39,595 nt of DNA from Actinomycetes bacterium (GTDB lineage Bacteria > Actinomycetota > Thermoleophilia > BMS3ABIN01). The stretch covers positions 1-39,595 of the forward strand of contig JAJRYJ010000031.1 in assembly GCA_024275795.1 (NCBI GenBank), in the 5' to 3' direction. The translations under genes and the position numbers were made by a program. Shown here one piece after another: positions 14,369 to 27,372 of this stretch. How positions within the stretch are numbered: the first letter of the stretch is position 1; each line of letters starts with the position of its first letter. The notes beneath the pieces were generated by a model, which had not been told where the DNA came from, did no database searches, and saw only the letters and a program-made list of their open reading frames with translations.

Positions 14369-14971
14369 GTGAAACGGTCAAGGAAGATAGGAATACTTGT
14401 AGCAGGTGCGACAATCATGGTTCTGGCGCTGGCGCTGGCCTCTGTGGGATATGGGGCCTCAACGGCGTCGGATCCGGTCACGGTGAGTGTCACCGTGGAC
14501 GATTATATCTCCATCAGCAATCCCGGAGATGTGACGCTTGCGAACATCGCGGGCACGGGCGGATCAACCGAGAGCAGCGCCACGTGGACGGTGGCTACCA
14601 ACAACGATGCGGGCTACAAGCTTGAAGTCACCGCTTCCTCGACACCGGCTCTCGCCAAGGGCGCCGATTCCTTCGCGGACTTCGTCGATGGCGGAACACC
14701 TATCCCCTGGTCTGTGGCAGCGGCCGACTCGGCTTTCGGTATCAGCGCCCAGGGTAACGCGACCTCCGCCGCCCTCTGGGGAAATCCCGGAGCCGGTTCC
14801 GGAAACTATCGCGGCCTGCAGGGAGCCACCGCGATTGAGGTCGCAAACAACAGCAACGAGACTGCGGGAGAGGATACGACCCTGTACTTCCGTGCAGAGG
14901 TAGGCGCATCGCACCTGCAGCCCAGCGGAACCTACTCCGCCAACCTGACAGTTACAGCCACGACGCTGTGA
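14369..14971 (+). CDS. Secreted WxL-like beta-sandwich surface protein
   Basis: A 200-aa protein with a classic signal peptide (basic KRSRK, then a hydrophobic GILVAGATIMVLALALA core, cleavage near GYGAS). The mature part is Ser/Thr/Ala/Gly-rich and beta-rich: VTVSVTVDDYISIS, SATWTVATNNDAGYKLEV, and a C-terminal SGTYSANLTVTATTL. The pattern resembles WxL or spore-coat-U-type domains, and the ending is like that of the large protein at 16950-20231. The start is set at GTG 14369, with GAGAGGGG about 10 nt upstream; ATG 14267 lies inside the attenuator stem and is rejected. The two DUF916-like genes nearby fit the WxL-binding partner role known from Firmicutes. Expression is probably c-di-GMP controlled. 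The WxL relationship is inferred from pattern, not from a database match. Confidence 0.75.
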   Translation: MKRSRKIGILVAGATIMVLALALASVGYGASTASDPVTVSVTVDDYISISNPGDVTLANIAGTGGSTESSATWTVATNNDAGYKLEVTASSTPALAKGADSFADFVDGGTPIPWSVAAADSAFGISAQGNATSAALWGNPGAGSGNYRGLQGATAIEVANNSNETAGEDTTLYFRAEVGASHLQPSGTYSANLTVTATTL

Positions 14972-15024
14972 TTGTATATACAACTTCATAGCAACACGTC
15001 AACGCAACAAGGTTCATGGCATGC

Positions 15025-15049
15025 GGCCCCCTCCTACCAGGGGGCCTTT
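15025..15049 (+). terminator. Terminator after the WxL-like gene
   Basis: GGCCCCCT and AGGGGGCC pair perfectly around a 6-nt loop, followed by only TTT. It lies 53 nt past the stop, so the riboswitch-controlled transcript probably ends here. The short U-run makes it a moderate call. Confidence 0.6.
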
Positions 15050-15158
15050 GCCGTTCCTGGAGCGGGTTACACAGGGACCTAAAGTACTGAAACCACCTGC
15101 CGATGCAGGAATGACGCGTATTCGGAGCGAAGATTAGAATCTGAATCTATGGCAGGCA

Positions 15159-15172
15159 GATAACCGGTTATC
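15159..15172. promoter_or_regulatory. 14-bp palindrome just before a DUF916-like gene
   Basis: GATAACCGGTTATC is perfectly self-complementary and ends 5 nt before the ATG at 15178, where an SD would be expected but is absent. It could be an operator or a leader hairpin. The regulator is unknown. Confidence 0.45.
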
Positions 15173-15177
15173 AATAG

Positions 15178-16545
15178 ATGCGGAATTCTCAACCCAACAC
15201 AATAAAGGGGTTCACCGGTCCGGCGGTCTTCATGCTGGCGCTGTTGCTGTTCCTCGCCCTCGGCGCCGCGTCCGCCGCCGCATATACGGTCGAGAAGAAC
15301 GATGATCAGGTCACGGGGCAGATAGTGATCTCCCCGACGAAGATCGAACTGAACATGGATCCGGGAGACCGCGCAACGCGCGAGATCTCGCTCACGAACC
15401 GCACTGGCGGGCCGGTCACCTTCCAGTTCTCCACTGAGGATTTCGAGGGCTCAAAGGATCCCGCCAAGGCGACGGTGTTCACGGGCGAGACGGACAGCCC
15501 CTGGGGAGCCAGCGACTGGATTGAGCCTGAGCTTTACAGCGTCGTTCTGGCCCAGGGCGAGACTCTTACCATGTCGGTCAAGGTCAGGGTTCCCCCCACC
15601 GCAGAGCCCGGCGGCCACTACGCAGCCCTTTTCGCTTCACGAACCATCGACCAGGTGGAGGATGGAGCGGCAATCAAGGTCACGGAACGCGTGGGCACCC
15701 TCTTCCTGATCACGGTTTCAGGCAACATCATCGCCGACGGCACGCTGGATAAGCCGGAGGTCAAGCTGTTCTCCGAGTATGGACCGGTGGATATCGGCCT
15801 GGTCTTCAACAACAACGGCAACGTCCATGTGAAACCCACCGGCAAAGTGGTCATCCGCAACATGTTCGGACAGACCGTAGCCGATATACCGGTCGAGGAA
15901 TGGGTCGTGCTGCCGGAATCATCAAGACGTACCGTGGTGGAATGGAGTGGCAAGTATCATTTCGGCCGCTACACGGCGACAGCGGAGATCGGATACAGCG
16001 AGGACCGCTCGCTGCTGCTGTCCCAGACCTCCTTCTGGGTGATACCGTGGAAGATCGTGCTCGCCGTGCTGACAGGCCTGCTCGCGATCCTGATATTCGC
16101 CATCCTGATCCGCAAACGCTCGACAGGCGACAAAGAGACCCGCAGCCAGCTGGAAGCCGAACTGGAAAGGCTGCGGGCGGAGAAAGCGGGACAATACGCG
16201 GCTGCACAGGCTCACGGAGCACCCACTGATGCTGTGATGGGAACACCTTCAACCATGCCTGACAGCAACCTGGGCCAGCCTGCCCTGCCGGAAACCCGTG
16301 TAGCCCTGAACGAGATATTCCCCTCCATGAATGATACCCGCGTAGTCGACCTCAACGACCCTGATACGATCAAGCTCGTCAGGGAGATGGTCTATTCGCA
16401 GCTGGACATGGCCCGGATGCACATCAAGGAAGGCCACGCGACAGAGGCCAGGAGCAACCTGCTGGAGGCGCGCGCCGCCGCGCAGCGCATCGGACTGCTC
16501 TCCGAGATCGGCCCCATCGACGATATGCTCAAGTACCTCTCCTGA
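15178..16545 (+). CDS. DUF916 (WxL-interacting)-like membrane protein with cytoplasmic helical tail
   Basis: A 455-aa surface protein. A signal peptide (about 1-35) is followed by two beta-sandwich domains (about 46-285): IVISPTKIELNMDPGDRATREISLTNRTG, VKVRVPPTAEPGGHYAALF and VKLFSEYGPVDIGLVFNNNGN. The PGxxxxxxIxLTN and P-x3-PGGHYAxLF patterns match DUF916/WxLIP proteins, which in Firmicutes bind WxL proteins and peptidoglycan. A transmembrane helix (about 289-311) follows. Unlike the usual layout, about 140 residues remain on the cytoplasmic side: a charged coiled coil (about 318-342), a linker, and a helical C-terminus (TIKLVREMVYSQLDMARMHI) resembling a single helical-hairpin repeat. The start has no SD. 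It lies downstream of the riboswitch-led WxL-like gene but beyond a terminator. The intracellular tail could couple the surface complex to a cytoplasmic partner; this is inference. Confidence 0.8.
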   Translation: MRNSQPNTIKGFTGPAVFMLALLLFLALGAASAAAYTVEKNDDQVTGQIVISPTKIELNMDPGDRATREISLTNRTGGPVTFQFSTEDFEGSKDPAKATVFTGETDSPWGASDWIEPELYSVVLAQGETLTMSVKVRVPPTAEPGGHYAALFASRTIDQVEDGAAIKVTERVGTLFLITVSGNIIADGTLDKPEVKLFSEYGPVDIGLVFNNNGNVHVKPTGKVVIRNMFGQTVADIPVEEWVVLPESSRRTVVEWSGKYHFGRYTATAEIGYSEDRSLLLSQTSFWVIPWKIVLAVLTGLLAILIFAILIRKRSTGDKETRSQLEAELERLRAEKAGQYAAAQAHGAPTDAVMGTPSTMPDSNLGQPALPETRVALNEIFPSMNDTRVVDLNDPDTIKLVREMVYSQLDMARMHIKEGHATEARSNLLEARAAAQRIGLLSEIGPIDDMLKYLS

Positions 16546-16636
16546 ACACCGCCTGTTCCGGATTTCCCCTTCCCGGATAGACAAAATCCGGTTTCATTGA
16601 TACCATCGTCATACTTGTTAATAACCATTTACGGCG

Positions 16637-16897
16637 GTGGTTGTCATCGATCTCTCCCTGTGCGGCAAAACGGGGTACAGGTGGATCTTGCTGTCGGCAG
16701 TTCTGGCAGTGATCCTCATGCTCATGCTTTCGTCTTCCGTCGCCACGGCTGACGCGACGGGATCGTCCGTCAGTGTCAGCGTCACCGTCGTCGATTCCCT
16801 GGCCGTCGGACCGGACGGCATGACGTCGCATTGCGCCGGCGTCATCAGGCTCAAGACCACGGATCCCGCCGTTGTTACCTATATAGTGCTTGACTGA
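16637..16897 (+). CDS. Small exported protein, possibly a truncated WxL-like gene
   Basis: An 86-aa ORF from GTG 16637, with no clear SD. It has a strong hydrophobic signal or anchor segment (WILLSAVLAVILMLMLSSSVATA), then GSSVSVSVTVVDSLAVGPDGM, which resembles the first strands of the WxL-like protein at 14369 (DPVTVSVTVDDYISIS), and stops about 35 residues later. It may be a genuine small secreted protein or the remnant of a decayed paralogue. Its position between two surface-protein genes supports the relationship; translation is uncertain. Confidence 0.45.
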   Translation: MVVIDLSLCGKTGYRWILLSAVLAVILMLMLSSSVATADATGSSVSVSVTVVDSLAVGPDGMTSHCAGVIRLKTTDPAVVTYIVLD

Positions 16898-16949
16898 AGT
16901 TTTCAGGCAGGAACCGGCAGAATGCCGCCGCCGCTCATCCAGGATGGAC

Positions 16950-19900
16950 TCATTCGGGGTAGGCTGTATAGATGACGGCCGTGGAGTAGCTGCCGGAGAC
17001 GGCCAGCGCCGGGACCGCGAGCCGGTAATCGAAGAGATATGTGGTTCCGTTCGAGGCTCCCTGGTTGCTGTCAATCACTGTCTCCGCCGGAGATTTTACC
17101 ATCGGCTGATATAAAGCGTCGGGCAGCGCATCCCGCTTCCAGTTCAGGTTGGCGATGGCGATGCTGTTCCCGGGCGGGGTCGACTGCAGGTCATCGCCGG
17201 CCGAAACCTTCAACCCCCAGAGGCTGTTGGACTTGACCGTCAGCTTGACCGCATAGGGCGGCGCCAGCGTATCGCCGACTACATAGGTGGAACCCGCAGC
17301 CACATTGCCGAAGGCAACGGAGCTGGAGCCCGGGGTATTGTCGCGGTTCCAGGTCTCGTCGATGGTCATGGTGATTGTGCCGGGAGCGGGCACGTACTCT
17401 ATCACCAGCCGGGGCCGCAGCGATGCGTCGACGCTGTAATCGGAGGCATAAAAATCCTTGTAGTCGCTCAGCGCCGTATCCTCGCTCGTCTTTCTCACCA
17501 GAACCCCGTGGTTCGCCGTGGTGCCGTTCACCCACTGCTGCGTGAGGCCCGCCAGGTCGAAGTCCAGCCAGACGCCGCTGACGGAGGGGGCGTTTGCCGT
17601 GGCCGCGGCGGTGCCGTTAAAATCGCCGCCGGCCGTGGTCCATGAGTTGACGCCGTCATAAGTCACCCAGGTGGCGCCGTCACCGCTGGCGGAACCGTCG
17701 CCGCTGCCCTCTGCCCAGGAGCGGCTGACTTCGTATACGCCCAGCTGCGGCGTGCTGCTGTCGGCCTGGGCATACTGGTAGAGGGACATGGTGGCGCTGT
17801 TGATGGTGGAGCCCGCCGGTATCGACGAGAGGTCGAAGGCCAGCAGCGCCCGCCTGCTCTCCGTGGCGGCGCCGTCGTTGCCTGCGGAGAGGCCGGTGGA
17901 TGCTCCATAGTTGTAACTCTGGTCGGCGCTGGAAATCCAGGTATCGCTGCCCGCGGCCGGGTCCGGCTGCACCGTGATGGTCCGCGCCGTCTGGAAAACA
18001 TGATCCCCTGACACGGCCTCGTTGCCCGAGGGGTCCATGGAACGGACACGATAGTGATAGACCGTATCCTGCGTCAGCCCCGCCAGGGGTACGGAGTGCT
18101 GGTTGACGATATTGCTGTCCAGCGTCGTCGTGGATCCGTAGCTGGTGGTAGTGCCATAATCAACCTGCGTCGTTGCGCCTTCGTCCGTGGACCACTTGAT
18201 ATCGGCGCTGGTGGTGGTCACATTTTCGGCGCGGACCTCGCCTATCTGCGGCGGCGTCACGTCATCCCCCAGCCACTCGATAGTCAGCTTCGGCCTCAGC
18301 GAGCGGTCATCGACGTACTCGGAGCTGAGGAACAGCTTGGCGTCGTTGCCGGCGGGGTTCTCGAAGTTCTGCTTGACCAGCACGCCGTAATTGGATACCA
18401 GGCCGTTGACCCAGGACTGGGTGAGCGTCGAGAGGTTCCAGTCGAGCCAGGCGCCGCTGGAGTCGGGCGCCGTGGTGCTGGCGCTGGCGGTCGCGGCATA
18501 ATCGCCGCCCGCCGTGGCCCAGAGGCCGGTGCCGTCATAGCTCAGCCAGGTGGCGCCGTCGCCGGTGGCGGAGCCGCTGCCGCTGCCCTGGACCCAGTCG
18601 CGCGTCAGGTAATGGACGTCGAGCGTCGGCGTGCTGGTATCGGCCTGGCCCGCCTGGTAGAGGGACATGGTGGCGCTGTTGATGGTGGAACCCGCCGGTA
18701 TCGTCGAGAGGTCGAAGGCCAGCGTTGTACGCAGGGTCCCCAGGCCGCCCGCGGCCTCGTCGCCGGCGCGCATGCTCGCCTCTGCGCCGTGGTTCCAGGT
18801 ATTCTGGCCGCTGCCCAGGTAGGTGTCCCTGCCGATGCCCGGATATGGTTGCAGCACGGTGACGTTGGCGGTCTTGAACTGCTCCTCCGTCGAGTAGGAG
18901 ACATTGCCCGCCTGGTCCGCCGAGCGCACGCGGTAATAATAGGTTGTGGACGGGTCCAGACCGGCGAGTCCCTGGCTGTGACCGGTCACCATGGACGGGT
19001 CCAGCGGCGTCGTCCACGTGTAAACCCCGGGACTGATGCCGTATTCGACCTGCGAGTCGGCGATCTCATCCGTGCTCCAGGTGATTGTTGCAGAAGCGCT
19101 GCCGATTGATACCGCCTGCACCGCCGAGATGGTAGGCGCATTATTGTCCACATTGACCTGCACCGAGGCGCTGCTGGTGTTATAAGCACGATCCGTAACG
19201 GTCAGGCGCAGGGTATAAAGGCCGTCGCCCACGGCGGTGGTATTCCAGGTCTCCAGGGTCCCGGCCACTACCGGCGCCGTCCCCGTGGAGCCGATCTGGT
19301 TCCACGAGGTGGGCGCGGCGCCGGCGCCGTATTCGAGCACGTAGTTATAGAAGGAATATGTATCGTCCGCCGTTCCATCGACCGGCAGAGCGCCGGAGAT
19401 CCACGAACCGGATGCCGGTGAGGTTATCAATGCCGTCGGCGCGGAGGCGTCAATCTGCACCATACGTGACATCCTCAGTATTCTTTTTCTTGCACCATCA
19501 CGAAGCTGCATATCCAGCCAGTACCAGTCGCCATCCGTATATCCTGACGCGGGCAGGGTGAGAGAGAAATCGTACCAGTTGCCAGCCTGGGTCACGGCCG
19601 GGGCTCTCCACCGTTTTATCCTTTTATCTGAGAAATCCTTCAGGTTCTGGCGTCGTCCCGTCCTCCGCGCGGAGTAAGTATTGCCATTACCATATGCCGA
19701 TATATAAATGGTGGCGCCAGGTGCGAATGTATACGACTCATCGCTTCTGGCAATATCGCTGTAGAACTTCGCATATTGATTGAGTCCGACGATATCCAGC
19801 TGCTGCTCGAACTTGAACCTGGGTCCGGCGTTATCCCTGATTTCCCCCTTGATTTTTACATAATCAGGCAGTGATGCCGGCAGGGTAAGCGAGCCCTCGT

Positions 19901-20231
19901 AAGTATAGGGAGCAGTGAATGATGTCTGGGTCCAGTTAACCCGCAACAGCCGGTTATTCAGATAATCGATGAGCTCAAGCCTGCTTCTTCTTGAATCATT
20001 CGCCACGCGATCAGAGGTTACTCTCAGGTAAACAGTATCACCGGGATTGAACTCGGTTGTTTGAACGGTGCAGGCGGCGTCGGCGCAGATCTCGACCATA
20101 TCGCCGTTAGCCGAGCTATAGGGGCCGGGTGGCCCTAACACGGCCTCGGAATGCACCGCAAATAGCAGCAACAAGCCCCAAGCGGCTGCGGTCAGGAAAA
20201 AAATAACAAATGTCCTGCTATTAACCGACAA
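16950..20231 (-). CDS. Large secreted adhesin-like protein: Ig/FnIII, two DNRLRE-type modules, WxL-like C-terminus
   Basis: A 1,093-aa exported protein. TTG 20231 is preferred because AAGGAG lies 6 nt upstream (20243-20238); the frame is open to 20285. A hydrophobic signal segment (about 5-27) is followed by a beta-rich region (about 40-262), an Ig-like domain (about 263-365), and FnIII-like domain 1 (about 366-455, TISAVQAVSIGSASATITW). DNRLRE-type module 1 is at about 459-652, FnIII 2 at about 655-752, DNRLRE-type module 2 at about 754-945, and a WxL-like C-terminal domain at about 946-1093 (VAFGNVAAGSTY, LTVKSNSLWGLKVSAG, ending SGSYSTAVIYTAYPE). The two modules share LAFDLS-IPAGSTINSATMSLYQ. 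It is probably a non-covalently attached surface protein for adhesion or matrix binding. It lies downstream of a DUF916-like gene, the expected partner of WxL domains. No enzyme motif is seen. Confidence 0.82.
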   Translation of the reverse strand: MSVNSRTFVIFFLTAAAWGLLLLFAVHSEAVLGPPGPYSSANGDMVEICADAACTVQTTEFNPGDTVYLRVTSDRVANDSRRSRLELIDYLNNRLLRVNWTQTSFTAPYTYEGSLTLPASLPDYVKIKGEIRDNAGPRFKFEQQLDIVGLNQYAKFYSDIARSDESYTFAPGATIYISAYGNGNTYSARRTGRRQNLKDFSDKRIKRWRAPAVTQAGNWYDFSLTLPASGYTDGDWYWLDMQLRDGARKRILRMSRMVQIDASAPTALITSPASGSWISGALPVDGTADDTYSFYNYVLEYGAGAAPTSWNQIGSTGTAPVVAGTLETWNTTAVGDGLYTLRLTVTDRAYNTSSASVQVNVDNNAPTISAVQAVSIGSASATITWSTDEIADSQVEYGISPGVYTWTTPLDPSMVTGHSQGLAGLDPSTTYYYRVRSADQAGNVSYSTEEQFKTANVTVLQPYPGIGRDTYLGSGQNTWNHGAEASMRAGDEAAGGLGTLRTTLAFDLSTIPAGSTINSATMSLYQAGQADTSTPTLDVHYLTRDWVQGSGSGSATGDGATWLSYDGTGLWATAGGDYAATASASTTAPDSSGAWLDWNLSTLTQSWVNGLVSNYGVLVKQNFENPAGNDAKLFLSSEYVDDRSLRPKLTIEWLGDDVTPPQIGEVRAENVTTTSADIKWSTDEGATTQVDYGTTTSYGSTTTLDSNIVNQHSVPLAGLTQDTVYHYRVRSMDPSGNEAVSGDHVFQTARTITVQPDPAAGSDTWISSADQSYNYGASTGLSAGNDGAATESRRALLAFDLSSIPAGSTINSATMSLYQYAQADSSTPQLGVYEVSRSWAEGSGDGSASGDGATWVTYDGVNSWTTAGGDFNGTAAATANAPSVSGVWLDFDLAGLTQQWVNGTTANHGVLVRKTSEDTALSDYKDFYASDYSVDASLRPRLVIEYVPAPGTITMTIDETWNRDNTPGSSSVAFGNVAAGSTYVVGDTLAPPYAVKLTVKSNSLWGLKVSAGDDLQSTPPGNSIAIANLNWKRDALPDALYQPMVKSPAETVIDSNQGASNGTTYLFDYRLAVPALAVSGSYSTAVIYTAYPE
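17775..17844. repeat. Near-identical 70-nt repeat inside the adhesin gene, copy 1
   Basis: This 70-nt stretch of DNRLRE-type module 2 differs from 18654-18723 at two positions by eye. Both encode FDLS-IPAGSTINSATMSLYQ and neighbours. Such DNA-level identity in otherwise diverged modules suggests recent duplication or gene conversion. Confidence 0.75.
18654..18723. repeat. Near-identical 70-nt repeat inside the adhesin gene, copy 2
   Basis: Partner of 17775-17844, in DNRLRE-type module 1, direct orientation, 879 bp apart. Recombination between the copies would delete one DNRLRE-FnIII unit in frame (879 = 3 x 293). Confidence 0.75.
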
Positions 20232-20295
20232 GTAGTTCTCCTTGATGAAAAACCCGGACCCCAAGACCAAGGCTGAATCCTTCAAGCACCTCTAT

Positions 20296-20327
20296 CCCGG
20301 TGGTTCCGATCAGCTGGAACCGCCGGG
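20296..20327 (-). other. Strong hairpin between the DUF916-like gene and the adhesin gene
   Basis: CCCGGTGGTTCC and GGAACCGCCGGG form a 12-bp stem (one wobble pair) around an 8-nt loop, starting 6 nt after the DUF916-like stop. No U-run follows on the minus strand, so it is not a standard terminator. It may be an RNA processing or attenuation element that sets the expression ratio of the two genes. Confidence 0.5.
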
Positions 20328-20332
20328 TTCAA

Positions 20333-21223
20333 CTACTTGGTTTTTCGCCCTTTTGGAGGAAAAACATTAGTGAATACGGGCAGCAGGAGAGCGCCGGCGG
20401 CGGTCGCAGCCGCGATCACGCACAGCATCAGAATCAGGCGCCAGGGGACGATGACAAGCACGCTGGTTCTCTCGACGGGAACACCGATACCGGAGCTGAG
20501 GGTATGGCGCACCCGGCGAAGCGCGAAAGCAGGGGTGTTCGACCACTCCAGTTCGATGACGGCCGTCTCCCCCACAGCCAGTTCGGCGCTGTCGGCCGAG
20601 AGTACGATGTCATCGGAGAATGGTCCGGTTATACGCACCACCGACTCCAGCCTGGTGGGGAAATTGCCGTTATTGCGCCCTTCTGCAGTGAATAACAGGG
20701 CGCCGTTGGCGTCACTGAAGCGGGGAGCAGATAGACTCGCCTTGTCTATGGGGCGGATGATGTTTGCCTCAACCAGAACCACCACCTGCCCGGCGATGGT
20801 GACGTCGCGCTCCGACAGCGGCTCCGCGAGGAACAGGACCGTTGCCTTGCGTGCCTGCACTTCGGCGTCAGGCGAGACCCGGATCCACAGGCCGACTTCA
20901 GCCGATTCGCCGGGAGGGATCGTCAGTTCCTGCGGTTGCGCCTCGATCTTAAGCACCTTCGGTCCTTCCTCGTCTGCGAACTGCACCCTGGAGGAGACCA
21001 GCATCTCGTCAGTGGAAGAGTTGCGTATGGTGATCACTTCGCGGGTCTCGTCACCAACGGCCATCACCGGGGAGACCAGCGTGGGACTGATCTCGATGGC
21101 CATGTCCCCCTGTGCCGCGGCGTCATCAGCCGTGGCTCCCTGGAAGACAAAAGCCGCCAGAACAGCCGCCAGTGCGGCTGAAAGCAAGGATATTCTTCGG
21201 GGACCGGGCCTGCTCATCGCCAT
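20333..21223 (-). CDS. DUF916-like membrane-anchored surface protein
   Basis: A 296-aa protein from ATG 21223 (ATG 21217 and TTG 21229 are alternatives; none has a good SD). A signal peptide (SLLSAALAAVLAAFVFQG) is followed by two beta-sandwich domains: MAIEISPTLVSPVMAVGDETREVITIRNSS, then PGESAEVGLWIRVSPDAEVQARKATVLFLAEP, then RFSDANGALLFTAEGRNNGNFPTRLE. It ends in a transmembrane helix (about 263-285) and a short basic tail (FPPKGRKTK). The layout parallels the 15178-16545 protein and DUF916/WxLIP proteins, but without the long cytoplasmic tail. It starts 22 bp after the uvrA stop on the same strand and is followed by the WxL-ending adhesin, its probable partner. Confidence 0.78.
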   Translation of the reverse strand: MAMSRPGPRRISLLSAALAAVLAAFVFQGATADDAAAQGDMAIEISPTLVSPVMAVGDETREVITIRNSSTDEMLVSSRVQFADEEGPKVLKIEAQPQELTIPPGESAEVGLWIRVSPDAEVQARKATVLFLAEPLSERDVTIAGQVVVLVEANIIRPIDKASLSAPRFSDANGALLFTAEGRNNGNFPTRLESVVRITGPFSDDIVLSADSAELAVGETAVIELEWSNTPAFALRRVRHTLSSGIGVPVERTSVLVIVPWRLILMLCVIAAATAAGALLLPVFTNVFPPKGRKTK

Positions 21224-21245
21224 TAGCAATTCTGCGCCCGGGGCG

Positions 21246-23282
<2,037 letters not shown>

Positions 23283-23339
23283 ACCGCAGTCCGGGCAGGC
23301 GAAGCGTTCGCTGAAAGTCGTCAGGTCTCCATCGGCGGT

Positions 23340-26053
<2,714 letters not shown>

Positions 26054-26054
26054 C

Positions 26055-26648
26055 TCAGATCTGCAGCTCCCGGCTGTAGGCTTTGCGGAAGGCGTCCCTG
26101 CCCTCCATCACGCCGGCGACGAATGAACGGGTCTCGTCGTAAGGGATGTCCAGCAGTGAATCGAAGGGCCTCCCGGCGGCGCTGGCTGAAGCCTGCCAGC
26201 TGTCCACGTTCTCCACGCCTCCGTTGTAGGCGGCAAGCGCCAGCACCTCGGAGCCGTCGTAGCGGTCGAGCAGGTAAGCCAGGTACCAGGTGCCGTAGGC
26301 GATATTGACTCTCGGGTCATCCAGGTCGGTGATAGCGAACCCGGTCCCCCCCGTCTTGCCGGCGATCCAGTTCGCCGTGTCCGGCATCAGCTGCATCAGC
26401 CCCAGGGCGCCGGCGTCGGAGCTGGAGGCCGGATCGAAGCCGCTCTCCTCGTTGATGACCGACGCTACCAGTGCCGGGTCCAGGCCGTTGTCGGCCGAAC
26501 TGGCAACGATGAATTCCTCGTACTCAAGCGGATACCAGTAGCGCACGTACCAGCCGGGCTGCGACAGGTGAACGATGAGAGCGGCCACCACCAGCGACAG
26601 GAACAGCAATAACGATACAGCGAAAAGTTTGATCAGCCTGCCTGCCAA
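26055..26648 (-). CDS. Membrane-anchored lytic transglycosylase (SLT domain)
   Basis: A 197-aa peptidoglycan lyase that cleaves the MurNAc-GlcNAc bond to form 1,6-anhydroMurNAc. An N-terminal hydrophobic segment (about 6-27) anchors it outside the membrane. The SLT domain (about 45-190) has the catalytic Glu68 in [10 protein letters not shown], then [13 protein letters not shown], then [11 protein letters not shown]. It lies 6 nt after coaE and 1 nt before uvrB, so it is co-transcribed, although functionally unrelated. Similar small Slt proteins act in cell-wall turnover. Confidence 0.92.
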   Translation of the reverse strand: MAGRLIKLFAVSLLLFLSLVVAALIVHLSQPGWYVRYWYPLEYEEFIVASSADNGLDPALVASVINEESGFDPASSSDAGALGLMQLMPDTANWIAGKTGGTGFAITDLDDPRVNIAYGTWYLAYLLDRYDGSEVLALAAYNGGVENVDSWQASASAAGRPFDSLLDIPYDETRSFVAGVMEGRDAFRKAYSRELQI

Positions 26649-26654
26649 GAGGTA

Positions 26655-27281
26655 TCAGTCCCCGTTGCCGCGGGCCAGCTCGTAGACCTTGTCCACGAAC
26701 CCCTCCAGCTCCTCAAGCGAACCCGTGTTCTCGAATACCATGTGGCAGAAGGGCTCCCTCTCCCCGTCGGACAGCTGGTGGGCATCGCGCCTGTCGAAAT
26801 CTCCGGCCTCGATGCCGCGGGCCCGGCGCGCCCTCCTGATCTCCCGGGGAGCCGTTATCAGTATGATGTAATCGAACATCCGCTCCATCTCCGCCTCCAG
26901 CAGCATCGGCACCTCGACCACCGCCAGCGGCGCTTCCTGCTGCTCCGGCTGATCCAGCCATGCGGCCACCCGTTCGCGGACCAGCGGGAACAGCACCTGC
27001 TGCAGGTCCTGCAGCCTGTCCTCGTCCCTGAAGACCAGGGCGGCCAACTGCCGCCTCCCCGCTTCTCCGGCATCAATTTCGTCCAGGCCCAGCCCTTCCG
27101 AGACCCGCCGCCGCACCGCTTCGTCGGCAAGCAGCTGGTGGACGACCGCATCGGTGCTGAGTACCGCCGCGCCGCGGTCCGCCAACATGGAGAGGACGGT
27201 GCTCTTTCCGGATGAGATACGGCCGGTCAGGGCCATCCTCACCGGCTTTGCATTTCCGGCTCTTTTCTCGCCCGCTGGCAT
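26655..27281 (-). CDS. coaE: Dephospho-CoA kinase
   Basis: Catalyses the last step of coenzyme A synthesis, phosphorylating the 3'-OH of dephospho-CoA. ATG 27281 is chosen because GGGAGG lies 12 nt upstream and the length (208 aa) then matches the family; the frame is open to GTG 27335. The P-loop reads MALTGRISSGKSTVLS (usual form GGIGSGKS, so slightly variant). STDAVVHQLL and the lid/CoA-binding segment VVEVPMLLEAEM with RRARRARG follow. It is the first gene of the coaE-slt-uvrB-uvrA run, just past the rpsA terminator. Confidence 0.92.
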   Translation of the reverse strand: MPAGEKRAGNAKPVRMALTGRISSGKSTVLSMLADRGAAVLSTDAVVHQLLADEAVRRRVSEGLGLDEIDAGEAGRRQLAALVFRDEDRLQDLQQVLFPLVRERVAAWLDQPEQQEAPLAVVEVPMLLEAEMERMFDYIILITAPREIRRARRARGIEAGDFDRRDAHQLSDGEREPFCHMVFENTGSLEELEGFVDKVYELARGNGD

Positions 27282-27372
27282 TGCTGTCCAGGCCCTCCCG
27301 TCCTTAGTCATACTACTTTGAACACAAGTCCGCACATGGCAATCGTAAGGCCGCGGGCGGACGTGAAAACAA

